Shown here one piece after another: positions 44,117-53,891 of a stretch of 64,000 nt of DNA. The notes beneath the pieces were generated by a model. It made no database searches. It was not told the origin of the DNA and worked only from the letters and a program-made list of their open reading frames with translations. The stretch is from Glycocaulis alkaliphilus. Its GTDB lineage: Bacteria > Pseudomonadota > Alphaproteobacteria > Caulobacterales > Maricaulaceae. Within the stretch, counting starts at the first letter, position 1; every line of letters starts with the position of its first letter. Location: NCBI RefSeq assembly GCF_004000605.1, contig NZ_CP018911.1:2337001-2401000 (forward strand), read 5' to 3'. A program made the position numbers and the translations under genes.

Positions 44117-47100
44117 ACGGCCCCTGCTCCCCGCCCGCCTCGAAACGGCGCGCAAATCCGGTCAGAAACGCATCCATCGTGCCCCGGCTGGCGAGGCTGG
44201 ACACCAGCTCTGTCAGACGGCGGTCGCCCGGCGCGGGCAGTTCGGTGGTAACCAGGCTGAAGCTGCCGCGATGACGCGTCACCGCCATGCGATCACCGTA
44301 ACGGGCTTCAACACGTTCCAGAGAGCCACTATCCCCGGCCAGCGCATAGGCAATCGCCGCGCGCATGACATCGCGTGCCTCGATCTCGCTCAGCGGTTCA
44401 TCCTCACGCCAGCGCGCGCCCAGAACAGCTTCCAGCCCGCGCGCGGCATTGGCCCAGTCACGCTGCTCCCATGCAATATCGGCCCGCAGACGGCGCGCCT
44501 GCGGGCTGTCATCATCGCCGATCATCTCAAGGGCGTGATCAGCCCGGCCGAGACCGGCCATGGCCCGTGCTTCCAGAAGGCGGCGTTCAGCGACGAGCGC
44601 GGGCGCCAGCCCGGTCACGCGGGTCGCGCGCAAAGTACGCAGCGCATCTTCATGGCGGCGCCCCATCAGATAGATCACGGCCAGATCAGAGGCGATGGCC
44701 GCACGCGCCTGCGCGGGCATGGAACGGTTATCGACCTGATGCTGGAGGAGCTGGGCTGCCGGATCGAGCAGATCAACCGCCACCAGCCGCTCGGCCACGC
44801 GGCGCACCATCCGGTCGCCATCGGCCCCTTGCGGGGTCAGCGATGCATACTCGTTAAAGAGGGACAGCGCCTCGAGCGGCGACATGCGCGCGGCCTCATC
44901 GCGCAGGAACAGGCGGCGGAACAGCGCGTCCATATCGCTCGCAATAGCCCGCGCCGCCGCGCTGCCGGGCTGGCGCAGACGGGCCTGGCTCATCACATCC
45001 AGCGCATCGCCAAAACGCCCGGCCTCTGCGTAAAGCTCGCCCAGCTGCCGGGCTGCTTCCAGCTCGGTATCGTCTCCGCGCCAGCGCAGGGCGATGCTTG
45101 CCAGCGTGTCTGCAGCCTGTGTAGGCGCCACCCGTCCTTCATCCAGCTCAAGGCGGACCTGATTGAGAAGGGAAGCGGCCTGGATAGGCAGCCACGGGTC
45201 TTCGGCCAGCGCCGCGAAACGCCGGATCGCCTCGTCATTGCGCCCTGAGAGGGCAGCCACACGCGCGGCGGCAAATTCAGCTTCGGCGCGGGCCTGCGGA
45301 TCGTTGAGCTCAGGGTCCATCCCCTCCAGCACACGCAAGGCGGCGCCGACATCGCCGGTCTCGGCGGCAGCGCGGGCATAGGCAGACTGCACCCGTGCGC
45401 GCCAGAGCGGATCGAAGAAGAAGCTGCTTCCTTCGGCGGCATCAAACCGGCGCCGCGCTTCAGCCCAGTCAGACCGGCGCGCCGCGACCAGCCCGCGCCA
45501 GGGCTGCGCGGCCGGATCCTCGTTGAGTGCCGCGCCAGACAGAAACACTTCGGCACGCGGCAGCCGCCCCACCATCAGCATGGCGATACCGTTGACCACG
45601 CGCAGCTCTGCACTGCCAGCCAGCTCGGCATCGGCCTGTGCTGCCAGACGGGCCGCGCCGAGGGCTTCAGGGGCCAGCTCCCACGCCAGATAGAAACGCG
45701 CCAGATTGAGCAGCTCGCGCGGCTCGCCGCCTGATGCGCGCCGCAGGGCCTGCGTCAGTCCTGACTGATAATCATCTCCGCCGCGCCATGCCACAAGGTC
45801 AGCAAAGCCGGGCGATGTCGGCATCACGGCACTGTCGGCGGACGCAGGGCCGCCCGCGCGCGACAGGGCCATGCCGCCCGGCCGGGTCAGCTCTGCACCG
45901 CCCTCGCGCAGGACAAGCTGAAGATCGTCCGCCAGCGGCTGCACGGCCACGCCATGCACAGACGGCAATATGTGCGCCTCGACCATGCGGTAGGGCATGA
46001 GAACGCCGCTCTTGGCTCCATCAGCGGTCAGCACCAGAAGGCTGTCACCCAGCACCGGATCATCCACCCGGACCACCGAGCGGGCACCTTCCTGACCGAG
46101 CCGGAGGCGGGCAGGCTGGCCGGGCAATGTCTCGCGCATCAGCACGACAGGGCGCGGCGGCTGGTCCACACTGTCACGCAGGGCAACCGTCCAGGTCGCG
46201 CCCGCAGCCACCGGATCAGGCAGGGTGGCCTCGGGAGACTCGATGCGCAGGGCGGTATAGTCCTCGCCTGCCACGATCTGGTATCCGCGTACATGGCGGC
46301 GCGGCGCCTCTGCAAGCTCGGACACGTCCAGCTCTGCGGCGGCATCAAAGACCAGCCACACCGCATCCGGGCGCCGGAAAACGGCAAGGCCCGGCAAGTG
46401 TGCCCATTCAAAATGCAATAGCGCGTCATTGCCGCTGCGCGTCAGGCGGACCGGCACAATGCCGCTATCAGGCACCGGGTCCGGCCGCGCGGCTGGCTGC
46501 GCAGCCTCTTCAACCCGTTCCGGTTCAGGCGGCGCTGCCGCTTCTTCATCAGCAAGGCCTGCCAGCACGGCCAGCATGGCTTCAGGCGACACATGCCCCG
46601 CTGGCAGCACGTCCAGTACGATGCGCCGGCCCTCCTCATCATCCCACGCGCGGACGGTGGCACCGTCCTCCAGCAGCACGGTAACGGTAAGGCCGGTATC
46701 CTCATTGGCTGCGCGTACCATCTCGATCAGGCGCGGCGGGCTGGCAGAAAGCCGGCGCAAATCGGCTTCGCCCGGCGCATCAAAGCGCAGCGCCGCCCGG
46801 CCATTTGCGCTTTCCAGCGTGTAGCCGGTGCGCGACGGCCAGATGAACTCGATGCGCGTATAGTCCGCCGCCTCACCCGAGCGCACGGCGACATTGGCAG
46901 GCGGAGGCGGCACATTGGCTGCCGCCGCCCGCTCGGCAGCGGCCTGCGCCTCGGCACGGGCATTCCGCTCGAACTCGGACACAATAGGGGCCGGTGCCGC
47001 GGCGCCGGGAGGCGTCAGATCAATCGCGATGACGTTATGGGAGACGCTGACATGCGGCTCGGCCTGCAGGTTCAGCGCAAGACGCAAGGCCCGCCCGTCC

Positions 47101-47390
47101 TCGTCGAGCCGCGCCATGGCAACAAGTCCGCCTGTCTGAGCCGGGATCGAGGCAGCATCAAAAAAGACAGGCTGTGAAAAGCGCGCAACCAGCACCGCGC
47201 CGGCCGCTATCTCGGCATCCGCCGACAGCTCACCGCCCATGGACTGGGGATAGGTCACAACAAGGCGCGTGCTGGCAGAGCTACGCTCGACGGCAACGCT
47301 GCCTGTTACCTGCGCCCACGCGTCAGCGCTCAGCCCCGCAAGGAGCAGCGCCCCGGCAAGGGCGGCGAGCCTAGCTGTCCCGGCCGGCAA
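44112..47390 (-). CDS. Large secreted TPR protein in the fliL-fliM-motE operon
   Basis: 1092 residues. The TTG start at 47390 is supported by GGAGG six bases upstream and by the signal peptide it opens (LAALAGALLLAGLSADAWA); it overlaps the motE end by 20 bp. Beta-rich segments at about 28-110, 165-240 and 310-360 look like AMIN-type repeats. From about 540 to the end there are TPR-type helices (for example WRARVQSAYARAAAETGDVG and AAIASDLAVIYLMGRRHEDAL). It would be periplasmic. Co-transcription with motE suggests a stator or motor role, as MotE of Sinorhizobium is a periplasmic chaperone for MotC; this protein may be the client here. That is inference. Confidence 0.75.
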   Translation of the reverse strand: MPAGTARLAALAGALLLAGLSADAWAQVTGSVAVERSSASTRLVVTYPQSMGGELSADAEIAAGAVLVARFSQPVFFDAASIPAQTGGLVAMARLDEDGRALRLALNLQAEPHVSVSHNVIAIDLTPPGAAAPAPIVSEFERNARAEAQAAAERAAAANVPPPPANVAVRSGEAADYTRIEFIWPSRTGYTLESANGRAALRFDAPGEADLRRLSASPPRLIEMVRAANEDTGLTVTVLLEDGATVRAWDDEEGRRIVLDVLPAGHVSPEAMLAVLAGLADEEAAAPPEPERVEEAAQPAARPDPVPDSGIVPVRLTRSGNDALLHFEWAHLPGLAVFRRPDAVWLVFDAAAELDVSELAEAPRRHVRGYQIVAGEDYTALRIESPEATLPDPVAAGATWTVALRDSVDQPPRPVVLMRETLPGQPARLRLGQEGARSVVRVDDPVLGDSLLVLTADGAKSGVLMPYRMVEAHILPSVHGVAVQPLADDLQLVLREGGAELTRPGGMALSRAGGPASADSAVMPTSPGFADLVAWRGGDDYQSGLTQALRRASGGEPRELLNLARFYLAWELAPEALGAARLAAQADAELAGSAELRVVNGIAMLMVGRLPRAEVFLSGAALNEDPAAQPWRGLVAARRSDWAEARRRFDAAEGSSFFFDPLWRARVQSAYARAAAETGDVGAALRVLEGMDPELNDPQARAEAEFAAARVAALSGRNDEAIRRFAALAEDPWLPIQAASLLNQVRLELDEGRVAPTQAADTLASIALRWRGDDTELEAARQLGELYAEAGRFGDALDVMSQARLRQPGSAAARAIASDMDALFRRLFLRDEAARMSPLEALSLFNEYASLTPQGADGDRMVRRVAERLVAVDLLDPAAQLLQHQVDNRSMPAQARAAIASDLAVIYLMGRRHEDALRTLRATRVTGLAPALVAERRLLEARAMAGLGRADHALEMIGDDDSPQARRLRADIAWEQRDWANAARGLEAVLGARWREDEPLSEIEARDVMRAAIAYALAGDSGSLERVEARYGDRMAVTRHRGSFSLVTTELPAPGDRRLTELVSSLASRGTMDAFLTGFARRFEAGGEQGPS

Positions 47391-48054
47391 GGCGGGCCTC
47401 CACCTCGGTCTGGGTCTCCGGAGGATTGGCGCGCGAGCGCAGCCGCAAGGTCAGCTCTGCGGCAAAACCGGGATCCATCTCCGCCAGGATTGCCGCATAG
47501 CGCCGTGCCTGATCGCGCTGCAGGGATTCAGCCAGCAGGACCAGCGTGTCCTCATCCATGCGCGACATGATCGCAGCCGCGTTTTCCGGCTCCAGCTGGG
47601 CATAGACCGAGACGATCTCGCCAACACGGCGCTCGCGCTCGGTTTCCAGCGTGCCCAGAAGTGTTTCCAGACTGGTCTCCAGCGCCTCCATACGCGCGAT
47701 GCGCGCCTCGATACGCCGCTCGGCAACTTCCAGAAGCGCCTCGCGGGTATCAAGCTCATCCTCGCGCATATCGAGCTCCACACGCCGGTTCTCCACCAGT
47801 TCGCAAAGCTGGAACTGGGACCGCGTGACATTGAACTCGTCCGGTTCGGCTTCAAAAGCCGGGGCGGGGGTTGCCGCTGGCGGCGCGGCGGCAGGCTGAT
47901 CCACAGCTTCCGCCCGCGGGGCCAGCACTTGCGGCTCGTCACCGCCTTGCGTGTTCATCAGCGCCACGGCGCTATCGGCCAGCGACACCGATTTGAGCGC
48001 GAACATGGCCGCCAGCAGAATGGCGATAACGGCAAGGGGACGAAGGCCGGGCAT
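47371..48054 (-). CDS. motE: MotE-family flagellar/motility protein
   Basis: 227 residues. An N-terminal membrane anchor or signal (LAVIAILLAAMFALKSVSLAD) is followed by a Pro/Ala linker, a coiled coil (about 85-160) and the MgtE-N-like fold (AAAIMSRMDEDTLVLLAESLQRDQARRYAAILAEMDP). MotE is a periplasmic chaperone for a stator accessory protein in rhizobia. It lies between the DUF6468 gene and the large TPR gene in the fliL-fliM operon. Confidence 0.85.
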   Translation of the reverse strand: MPGLRPLAVIAILLAAMFALKSVSLADSAVALMNTQGGDEPQVLAPRAEAVDQPAAAPPAATPAPAFEAEPDEFNVTRSQFQLCELVENRRVELDMREDELDTREALLEVAERRIEARIARMEALETSLETLLGTLETERERRVGEIVSVYAQLEPENAAAIMSRMDEDTLVLLAESLQRDQARRYAAILAEMDPGFAAELTLRLRSRANPPETQTEVEARLAGRDS

Positions 48055-48069
48055 GGGAAGTGACCTTTC

Positions 48070-48468
48070 CTAGCGCAACGTCTTGAGGTGTTCGCGCTCA
48101 CGCGGGTGCTGCGCACCCTCGCGTTCACGGGGCAGTTCACTGGCCGCTTGCGGGCGGCGCGCACGGTCGAAACGGTCAAGGCGCGTCTCGCCCGCACTGG
48201 TCAGAAGGCGCAGCTCATCGGCCAGCGCGCGCGCTTCGTGCGTGCGCTGCTCCAGCACCTCGCCTGTCTCTTTCGAGGCCCGGTCCAGCGCGGCGAGGCC
48301 GGCACGCGCGCGGTCCACCGCGTCGTTAAGGGCGGACACGGTCTCTTTCAACCCGTCCTGCCCGTCGCGCAGGGCTTTCAGCCGGCGGTCGACGCGCCAG
48401 CACATCACCGCCGCGCCCACCAGAAGGACACCGATCAGGGCTTCAAACAGGAAGGCCGCCATACTCAT
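48070..48468 (-). CDS. DUF6468 membrane protein downstream of fliM (PflI-like candidate)
   Basis: 132 residues. One N-terminal membrane helix (FLFEALIGVLLVGAAVMCW), then a cytoplasmic coiled coil (about 30-95) and a basic tail. The ATG overlaps the fliM stop (ATGA, 48465-48468). In Caulobacter a bitopic protein encoded at about this position, PflI, helps place the flagellum at the pole. Whether this is PflI is uncertain because the proline-rich region is weak. Confidence 0.7.
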   Translation of the reverse strand: MSMAAFLFEALIGVLLVGAAVMCWRVDRRLKALRDGQDGLKETVSALNDAVDRARAGLAALDRASKETGEVLEQRTHEARALADELRLLTSAGETRLDRFDRARRPQAASELPREREGAQHPREREHLKTLR

Positions 48469-49613
48469 GAGAACCTCGTCAGCGTGCGCCGTGCGGCGGG
48501 GGTGAGCGGTGAATCGAGCCGGACGGCCACATTATGGTTCAGCCTGCCCATGCGCCCGCGCGTCAGCGGAATGGTGCCGCAGCGCAGCTCAACGGCGCTA
48601 TCTGGCCCGGCATCGAGCATGATCGTATCGCCGACCTGAAGTTTCATGATCTCGCCCAGTGGCCGCTGCAATTCGTCAACGACGGCGTGAACCTCCATCT
48701 GCGTCGACCACAGCTCGGTTGCGAGGTGGCTTTCCCAGATATTGTCCCGTCCGAACTTCTCCCCCATGAATTGCTGGAGGAGCATTTTGCGGATGGGCTC
48801 AAGCGTCGCATAGGGCAGAAGAAGCTCGATTCGCCCTCCCCGGTCCTCCATATCAATGCGCAGCTTGACGAGAATGGCCGCATTGGCAGGCCGGGCGATA
48901 GCGGCAAAGCGCGGATTGGTCTCCACCCGGTCCAGGGTGAAGTCCACATCTGTCAGTGGCGCAAACGCCTGTTTGGCGTCAGCCAGCACCACTTCGATCA
49001 TGCGCTGGACCAGCGTACGCTCGATCGTGGTGTAGGGACGCCCCTCGATACGCATGGCACTGGTGCCGCGCCGCCCGCCCAGCAGCACGTCCACCACCGA
49101 GTAGATGAGATTGGAATCGACCGTCAGCAGGCCGTAATTGTCCAGTTGTTGCGCGCGGAACACCGACAGGATGGCAGGCAGCGGGATGGAGTTGAGATAA
49201 TCGCCAAAGCGGATGGAGGAGATGTTATCAAGGCTCACCTCCACGTTGTCGGAGGTGAAATTACGCAAGCTCGTCGTCATCAGCCGCACAAGGCGGTCAA
49301 AGACGATCTCCAGCATGGGCAGACGCTCATAGGAGACGAGCGCGGAATTGATGATAGCGCGGATGCCCGAGCGCTCGGCCCCGTCCTCGTCCGACACCGA
49401 GAAGCCCAGAAGGCTGTCGATCTCGTCCTGGTTGAGGATACGCTCAGGCCCCTGCGCGCCTTGCTGGGGCAGGAAGGTTTCGCCATCGGCGCCCACCATG
49501 GCTTCCCATTCAGACGCAAGCGCATCCGAACCGGCGCCGTCAAAGTCGGGCTGTTCCGCACTGGCGGCGGCTTCCCATTCGGCGGCCAAGGCATCCTGAT
49601 CTACATCACTCAT
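48465..49613 (-). CDS. fliM: Flagellar motor switch protein FliM
   Basis: 382 residues. C-ring switch protein that binds CheY-P. NQDEIDSLLGF at about residue 60 is the CheY-binding motif, preceded by an unusual repeated N-terminal extension (ALAAEWEA and ALASEWEA). The middle domain has LPMLEIVFDRLVRLMTTSLRNFTSDNVEV and the C-terminal SpoA-like domain ends LKLQVGDTIMLDAGPD. FliN is not in the window. Confidence 0.95.
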   Translation of the reverse strand: MSDVDQDALAAEWEAAASAEQPDFDGAGSDALASEWEAMVGADGETFLPQQGAQGPERILNQDEIDSLLGFSVSDEDGAERSGIRAIINSALVSYERLPMLEIVFDRLVRLMTTSLRNFTSDNVEVSLDNISSIRFGDYLNSIPLPAILSVFRAQQLDNYGLLTVDSNLIYSVVDVLLGGRRGTSAMRIEGRPYTTIERTLVQRMIEVVLADAKQAFAPLTDVDFTLDRVETNPRFAAIARPANAAILVKLRIDMEDRGGRIELLLPYATLEPIRKMLLQQFMGEKFGRDNIWESHLATELWSTQMEVHAVVDELQRPLGEIMKLQVGDTIMLDAGPDSAVELRCGTIPLTRGRMGRLNHNVAVRLDSPLTPAARRTLTRFS

Positions 49614-49653
49614 GGGGCAATCCGGTCATTGTCTCGCGCAAAGGGCACCATCA

Positions 49654-50202
49654 TCACGACTGGCTGATTAGGATTTCGGTCAGGAGCACCCGGTCCACCT
49701 GGGCGGGTGCAATCGCCAGATTGGTCCGGCGCAGCAGCTCCAGCCGCAGGCGGTGCTGACCCGCAGACCCGGCCAGATCGTCCGGTGTCAGCTCGCGCAG
49801 GAAGCCCTGATACTGGTCCAGAATACGCTGCATGCCCGCCTCCAGCGCGGGCTCCACGGCCGGATCGGTAAACTCGAAACTCACCTTGAGCGTGAGGATC
49901 GGGCGCACATTGCCCGAACCGGAAATCTGTACCACCAGCGGCTCGCCGATCTCGAAGCTGAGGATCTCCGGCCCCGCCTCGGCCAATGCCTGCTCGGCGG
50001 CCTCTGCTTCGGCCATCGCCTCCTCATCGTCCCCGCCCCCGCCAAACAGGAACAGCCCGCCTGCCACCAGCGCGAGCACGAGGATGATGGCCGGCAAGCC
50101 GATAAACAGCGCCAGCTTCTTGATATCAGGCTTGGACTTGCCTTCGCCTTCGGCATTCTCGCCGCCGGCGCCGTCTTCGTTTTCGTCGTTTTCTTCGGCC
50201 AT
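49654..50202 (-). CDS. fliL: Flagellar basal-body-associated protein FliL
   Basis: 182 residues from the ATG at 50202 (MAEENDENEDG), preceded by GCGGGA. An acidic cytoplasmic tail, one membrane helix (LALFIGLPAIILVLALVAGGLFLF) and a periplasmic domain that ends DRVLLTEILISQS as in FliL. It stabilises the stator. First gene of fliL-fliM-DUF6468-motE-TPR. A partial CtrA-like element (TTAA-CGATCCG-TTGG, 50261-50275) lies upstream. Confidence 0.93.
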   Translation of the reverse strand: MAEENDENEDGAGGENAEGEGKSKPDIKKLALFIGLPAIILVLALVAGGLFLFGGGGDDEEAMAEAEAAEQALAEAGPEILSFEIGEPLVVQISGSGNVRPILTLKVSFEFTDPAVEPALEAGMQRILDQYQGFLRELTPDDLAGSAGQHRLRLELLRRTNLAIAPAQVDRVLLTEILISQS

Positions 50203-50389
50203 GATGATCCCGCCAGATCGCACTGATTCACGCTTCAGCAAGGATTAGGGGGCGTCCCGGTTAACGATCCGTTGGGAAAGTTTCCCGATAGGCAGTTTTT
50301 TCCGCATCAAGCTGCATTGCCTGCCGGGCGGAACGGGCCGGAAGCACAGGCCGAAAACCCAACCCTTTGTAATTAATCAGCATTAACCA

Positions 50390-50405
50390 TGGCACGCCCC
50401 TTGCG
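50390..50405 (+). promoter_or_regulatory. Sigma-54 promoter of flgF
   Basis: TGGCACG-CCCC-TTGC matches the sigma-54 -24/-12 consensus exactly, about 73 bp before the flgF start. A TTAA-N6-TTAA element (50373-50386) abuts it upstream. In Caulobacter the flgF operon is a sigma-54/FlbD class III unit. Confidence 0.88.
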
Positions 50406-50477
50406 ATGGCTGGGCGGCGTGGCTGGCAAAAGTCCGGCCGCACGCGGCACACGGCCAGAAAGGGCGAGGAGGGCGCG

Positions 50478-51215
50478 ATGGACAACATGATGATGATAGG
50501 CCTGAGCCAGCAGCAGGTGCTGCGCCGGGCCATGGACATCACTGCCAACAATATTGCGAACGTCTCCACTGCGGGCTTCAAGGCCGAGCAGCTTCTGGTC
50601 GAGGCCGAACCCTATACCCGTGCGCGCGCAGAAGACGGCCCTGCCCGCCTGAACTATGTCGCCGAGTGGGGTATGGGCCGCGATTTCAGCCAGGGCACGC
50701 TGGAGCAGACCGGGCGTCCTCTGGACGTGGCCATCACTGGCGAAGGCTTCTTCACGATTGATACCCCGCAAGGCGAGCGCTTCACGCGCGACGGCCGCTT
50801 TTCCATGGATGCCGCCGGCACGCTCACATCGGCCAATGGCGCCCCTGTACTGGGCGAGGACGGTGCGCCGATAACCATCGACCCGGACGCCGGGCCCGTC
50901 ACCATCCTGGCCAATGGCGAGGTCAACCAGAACGGGCTTGTTGCGGGCCGCATTGCCGTTACCCGCTTCGAGAATCAGGGCGTCCTCTCCAAGATCGGCG
51001 ACAATCTCTATACCGCCCCTGACGACGCCGAGCGCGAACTCGCGCTCGAACCCGTGATCCGCCAGGGATTTGTCGAAAGCTCCAACGTGCGCCCCATCAT
51101 GGAGATCACCTCCATGATGGAAGTGTCGCGCGCCTATTCCTCCGTTACCCGCATGCTCCAGCAGGCCGACGAACTCAGCCGCAAGGCGATCGAGCGTCTT
51201 GGCCGGCCGGGCTAG
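50478..51215 (+). CDS. flgF: Flagellar basal-body rod protein FlgF
   Basis: 245 residues. Proximal rod protein with the N-terminal motif DITANNIANVSTAGFKAEQLLVE, mid-protein DVAITGEGFFTIDTPQGERFTRDG and the C-terminal SNVRPIMEITSMMEVSRAYSSV. The ATG at 50478 follows GAGGAGGG. First gene of flgF-flgG-flgA-flgH. Confidence 0.95.
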   Translation: MDNMMMIGLSQQQVLRRAMDITANNIANVSTAGFKAEQLLVEAEPYTRARAEDGPARLNYVAEWGMGRDFSQGTLEQTGRPLDVAITGEGFFTIDTPQGERFTRDGRFSMDAAGTLTSANGAPVLGEDGAPITIDPDAGPVTILANGEVNQNGLVAGRIAVTRFENQGVLSKIGDNLYTAPDDAERELALEPVIRQGFVESSNVRPIMEITSMMEVSRAYSSVTRMLQQADELSRKAIERLGRPG

Positions 51216-51242
51216 TGAATTCTTGATAAGGAAACCCAACTG

Positions 51243-52028
51243 ATGCGCGCACTGTCTACCGCCGCCACGGGAATGGAAGCCCAGCAGCTCAATGTCGAGG
51301 TGATCGCCCACAACCTCGCCAACATGAACACGACCGCGTTCAAGCGTCAGCGTGCCGAGTTTCAGGATCTGCTCTATCAGAATCTGGGCCAGGTCGGCGC
51401 TGCCAGCTCGGACGCGGGCACCATCGTGCCGACCGGCCTGCAGATCGGTCTGGGCGTGCAGGCAGGCTCGGTCTACCGCATCACCGAGCAGGGCAGCCTC
51501 TCCCAGACCAATAATGAGCTGGATCTCGCCATTTCAGGCCGGGGCTATTTCCGCATCGAACTGCCCAATGGCGGCGAGGCCTATACCCGCGCCGGCAGCT
51601 TCTCGCGCAGCCCGGAAGGCCAGCTGGTCACCTCTGACGGCTACCTCGTCATGCCGGGCATCGCGATCCCCGAAGAGGCGCGCCGCGTGGAAGTGAACCA
51701 GCAAGGACAGGTACAGGTGCAGCTTGATGGCGACGCCGAGGCGCAGATCCTCGGCCAGCTCGAACTCATCACCTTTGCCAACGAGGCGGGTCTCGAGGCG
51801 GCAGGCGACAATCTCTACCTGGAGACCGCAGCGTCGGGCGCGGCCAATGTCGGCGTACCGGGCCAGCCCGGCTTCGGCATCATCCGGCAGGGCTTTGTGG
51901 AAACCTCCAACGTGGATGCCGTCACCGAGATAACCGCGCTGATCCGCGCCCAGCGGGCCTATGAGATGAATGCCCGTGTCATCAGCGCTGCCGACGAAAT
52001 GCTCGCTGCTTCTGCAAACCTGCGCTGA
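51243..52028 (+). CDS. flgG: Flagellar distal rod protein FlgG
   Basis: 261 residues. MRALSTAATGMEAQQLNVEVIAHNLANMNTTAFKRQRAEFQDLLY is the conserved FlgG N-terminus; ETSNVDAVTEITALIRAQRAYEMNARVI closes the protein. It has the usual family length. Forms the distal rod through the outer rings. Confidence 0.96.
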   Translation: MRALSTAATGMEAQQLNVEVIAHNLANMNTTAFKRQRAEFQDLLYQNLGQVGAASSDAGTIVPTGLQIGLGVQAGSVYRITEQGSLSQTNNELDLAISGRGYFRIELPNGGEAYTRAGSFSRSPEGQLVTSDGYLVMPGIAIPEEARRVEVNQQGQVQVQLDGDAEAQILGQLELITFANEAGLEAAGDNLYLETAASGAANVGVPGQPGFGIIRQGFVETSNVDAVTEITALIRAQRAYEMNARVISAADEMLAASANLR

Positions 52029-52042
52029 TAGGGGTAATTATC

Positions 52043-52981
52043 ATGCTGCGCGTCATAGCCACTGCCACGCTTCTCGCCATCGCCGGGACCGCCTTCGCCG
52101 CCGCACAGCAAAGCGTGCTTCTGCGCGAGCGCGTGGTGGTCGAGGGCGCAACCGTGACGCTCGGCGACCTGTTTGAAGGGGTTGAAGGCGAGGCCGCTTC
52201 GGTGACGCTGGCGCGCGCACCGCAGCCCGGCTCACGCACCTTCCTTGACCCTGTCTGGGTCAGCCGCCAGGCCAGCCGCAACGGGCTGGAATGGGCGAAC
52301 GCCACCGGCATTGAGCGCGTGGCGGTTGAACGCGCTTCGCAGAGCCTGTCAGCGGGCGAGATCGCCGACATGATCGCGGCGCATATGTACCGCGAAACCG
52401 GCCGCAGCCATGAAGTCACGCTCTCCAACCGCATGCTCTCTATCCATGCGCCAGTCGATGCGCCCGGCACGCCGGAAATCGTGCGGCTGGAGCTGGATGG
52501 CCGCACCGGACCGTTCCGCGCCGAGATCCGCACCCATGATGGCGGCGATGCCGTGACCATTACCGGCCGCGCCGACCCGGTCATGGATGTGCCGGTTCTG
52601 GGCCGCCCGGTGGCGCGCGGCGAAGTCATTGAAGCGGGCGACATCGAGTGGGTGCGCATGCGCTCTGACCGCATCCGCGCCGATGCCATCACCAGCGAGA
52701 CCGCCCTTGTCGGCCAGGAAGCGCGCCGCGCCCTGCGCGCCGGTGAAGCGCTGCGTGGCTATGATCTGCGCGAGCCTGCCGCCATCACGCGCGGCGAAAC
52801 CGTGGCGCTGGTTTTCCAGTCCGGTCCGCTGACCCTGACCGCACGTGCCCGCGCCCTTGAAAACGCGGCGCTCGGCCAGACGATCCGCTTTGTGAACCTT
52901 CAGTCCAACCGCACCGTCGAAGGTGTGGTCGAGGGCCCGGGCCGCGCGCGCGTGACCGGCGCCACCAGCAATATCTTCTAG
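52043..52981 (+). CDS. flgA: Flagellar P-ring chaperone FlgA
   Basis: 312 residues, longer than the E. coli protein (about 220) but normal for Caulobacter relatives. Signal peptide MLRVIATATLLAIAGTAFAA, then an N-terminal extension and the SAF/FlgA C-terminal domain (RPVARGEVIEAGDIEWV, RRALRAGEALRGYDLREP, GETVALVFQSGPLTLTARA, GQTIRFVNLQSNRTVEG). Periplasmic chaperone for FlgI. Confidence 0.93.
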   Translation: MLRVIATATLLAIAGTAFAAAQQSVLLRERVVVEGATVTLGDLFEGVEGEAASVTLARAPQPGSRTFLDPVWVSRQASRNGLEWANATGIERVAVERASQSLSAGEIADMIAAHMYRETGRSHEVTLSNRMLSIHAPVDAPGTPEIVRLELDGRTGPFRAEIRTHDGGDAVTITGRADPVMDVPVLGRPVARGEVIEAGDIEWVRMRSDRIRADAITSETALVGQEARRALRAGEALRGYDLREPAAITRGETVALVFQSGPLTLTARARALENAALGQTIRFVNLQSNRTVEGVVEGPGRARVTGATSNIF

Positions 52982-53000
52982 CCGTCAGGAGACGACGATC

Positions 53001-53804
53001 ATGCCCAGCACCCACCTGACGCGCCTTGCCCGCCTCGGCGTCTGCGCGCTCGCCCTTACTGCCATGAGCGCCTGCGCCGTACGCGACCGCGCCAGCTATA
53101 TCGGCCAGCCGCCACCCCTGTCGCCCATCTCTGCCGATGCGGCCATTCGCGGGGTGGGCATCACCGAGCAGCACGGCGCATCCGGCCAGCGTCAGATGGA
53201 AGCCCTGCAGGCCGCCATCGCCGCCCGCCAGAACGATAGCGGCAATCTGAACTCGCTGTGGCGGTCCAACTCCTCGACCTTCTTTGGCGATCCGCGTGCG
53301 GCACGTGTGGGCGACATTCTCACCGTCAACATCAACATTGCCGACCGTGCCCAGCTGAACAACCAGACCAACCGCTCACGCGTTACGGCAACCAATTCGG
53401 GTATCTCGAACTTCTTTGGCGGCGAAGCGGCGCTCGACGGCTTCTTCAACGACGCGATTGACCCGGCCAACCTGGTCAATATGGGATCCAACACCTCCAC
53501 GCGCGGCAATGGCTCGGTGAACCGTTCAGAGACCATCCGCCTGACGGCCGCCGCCATCGTGGTGGACGTGTTGTGGAACGGGAACATGATCGTGCATGGC
53601 CGTCAGGAAGTGCGGATCAATAACGAGGTGCGCGAGCTTCTGATCTCCGGCATTGTGCGCCCGCAGGACATCGCATCGGACAACACGATCGACCACTCCA
53701 AGATCGCCGAGGCACGCATTTCCTACGGTGGTCGCGGTCATATCTCCGAGATGCAGCGCCCGCCCGTTGGCCAGGAAATATACAACCTGCTCTGGCCCTT
53801 CTAG
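53001..53804 (+). CDS. flgH: Flagellar L-ring protein FlgH
   Basis: 267 residues. Lipoprotein signal with lipobox MSAC (Cys25), then the FlgH core: FFGDPRAARVGDILTVNINIADRAQLNN, NGSVNRSETIRLTAAAIVVDVLWNGNMIVHGRQEVRINNE and the C-terminal SYGGRGHISEMQRPPVGQEIYNLLWPF. Forms the outer-membrane ring. Confidence 0.95.
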   Translation: MPSTHLTRLARLGVCALALTAMSACAVRDRASYIGQPPPLSPISADAAIRGVGITEQHGASGQRQMEALQAAIAARQNDSGNLNSLWRSNSSTFFGDPRAARVGDILTVNINIADRAQLNNQTNRSRVTATNSGISNFFGGEAALDGFFNDAIDPANLVNMGSNTSTRGNGSVNRSETIRLTAAAIVVDVLWNGNMIVHGRQEVRINNEVRELLISGIVRPQDIASDNTIDHSKIAEARISYGGRGHISEMQRPPVGQEIYNLLWPF

Positions 53805-53891
53805 ACCGCCCGTTAACCGCAAAATGCTAACACTTTGCTCACCATTCGGCCCCTAGGATAGTCTCCGGGCGCAAGCTCGAAGGGGGGCTGA

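Noticed and set aside
50261-50275. CtrA box upstream of fliL
   Set aside because: Only one TTAA arm is correct; the other reads TTGG. Mentioned in the fliL entry but not called as a site.
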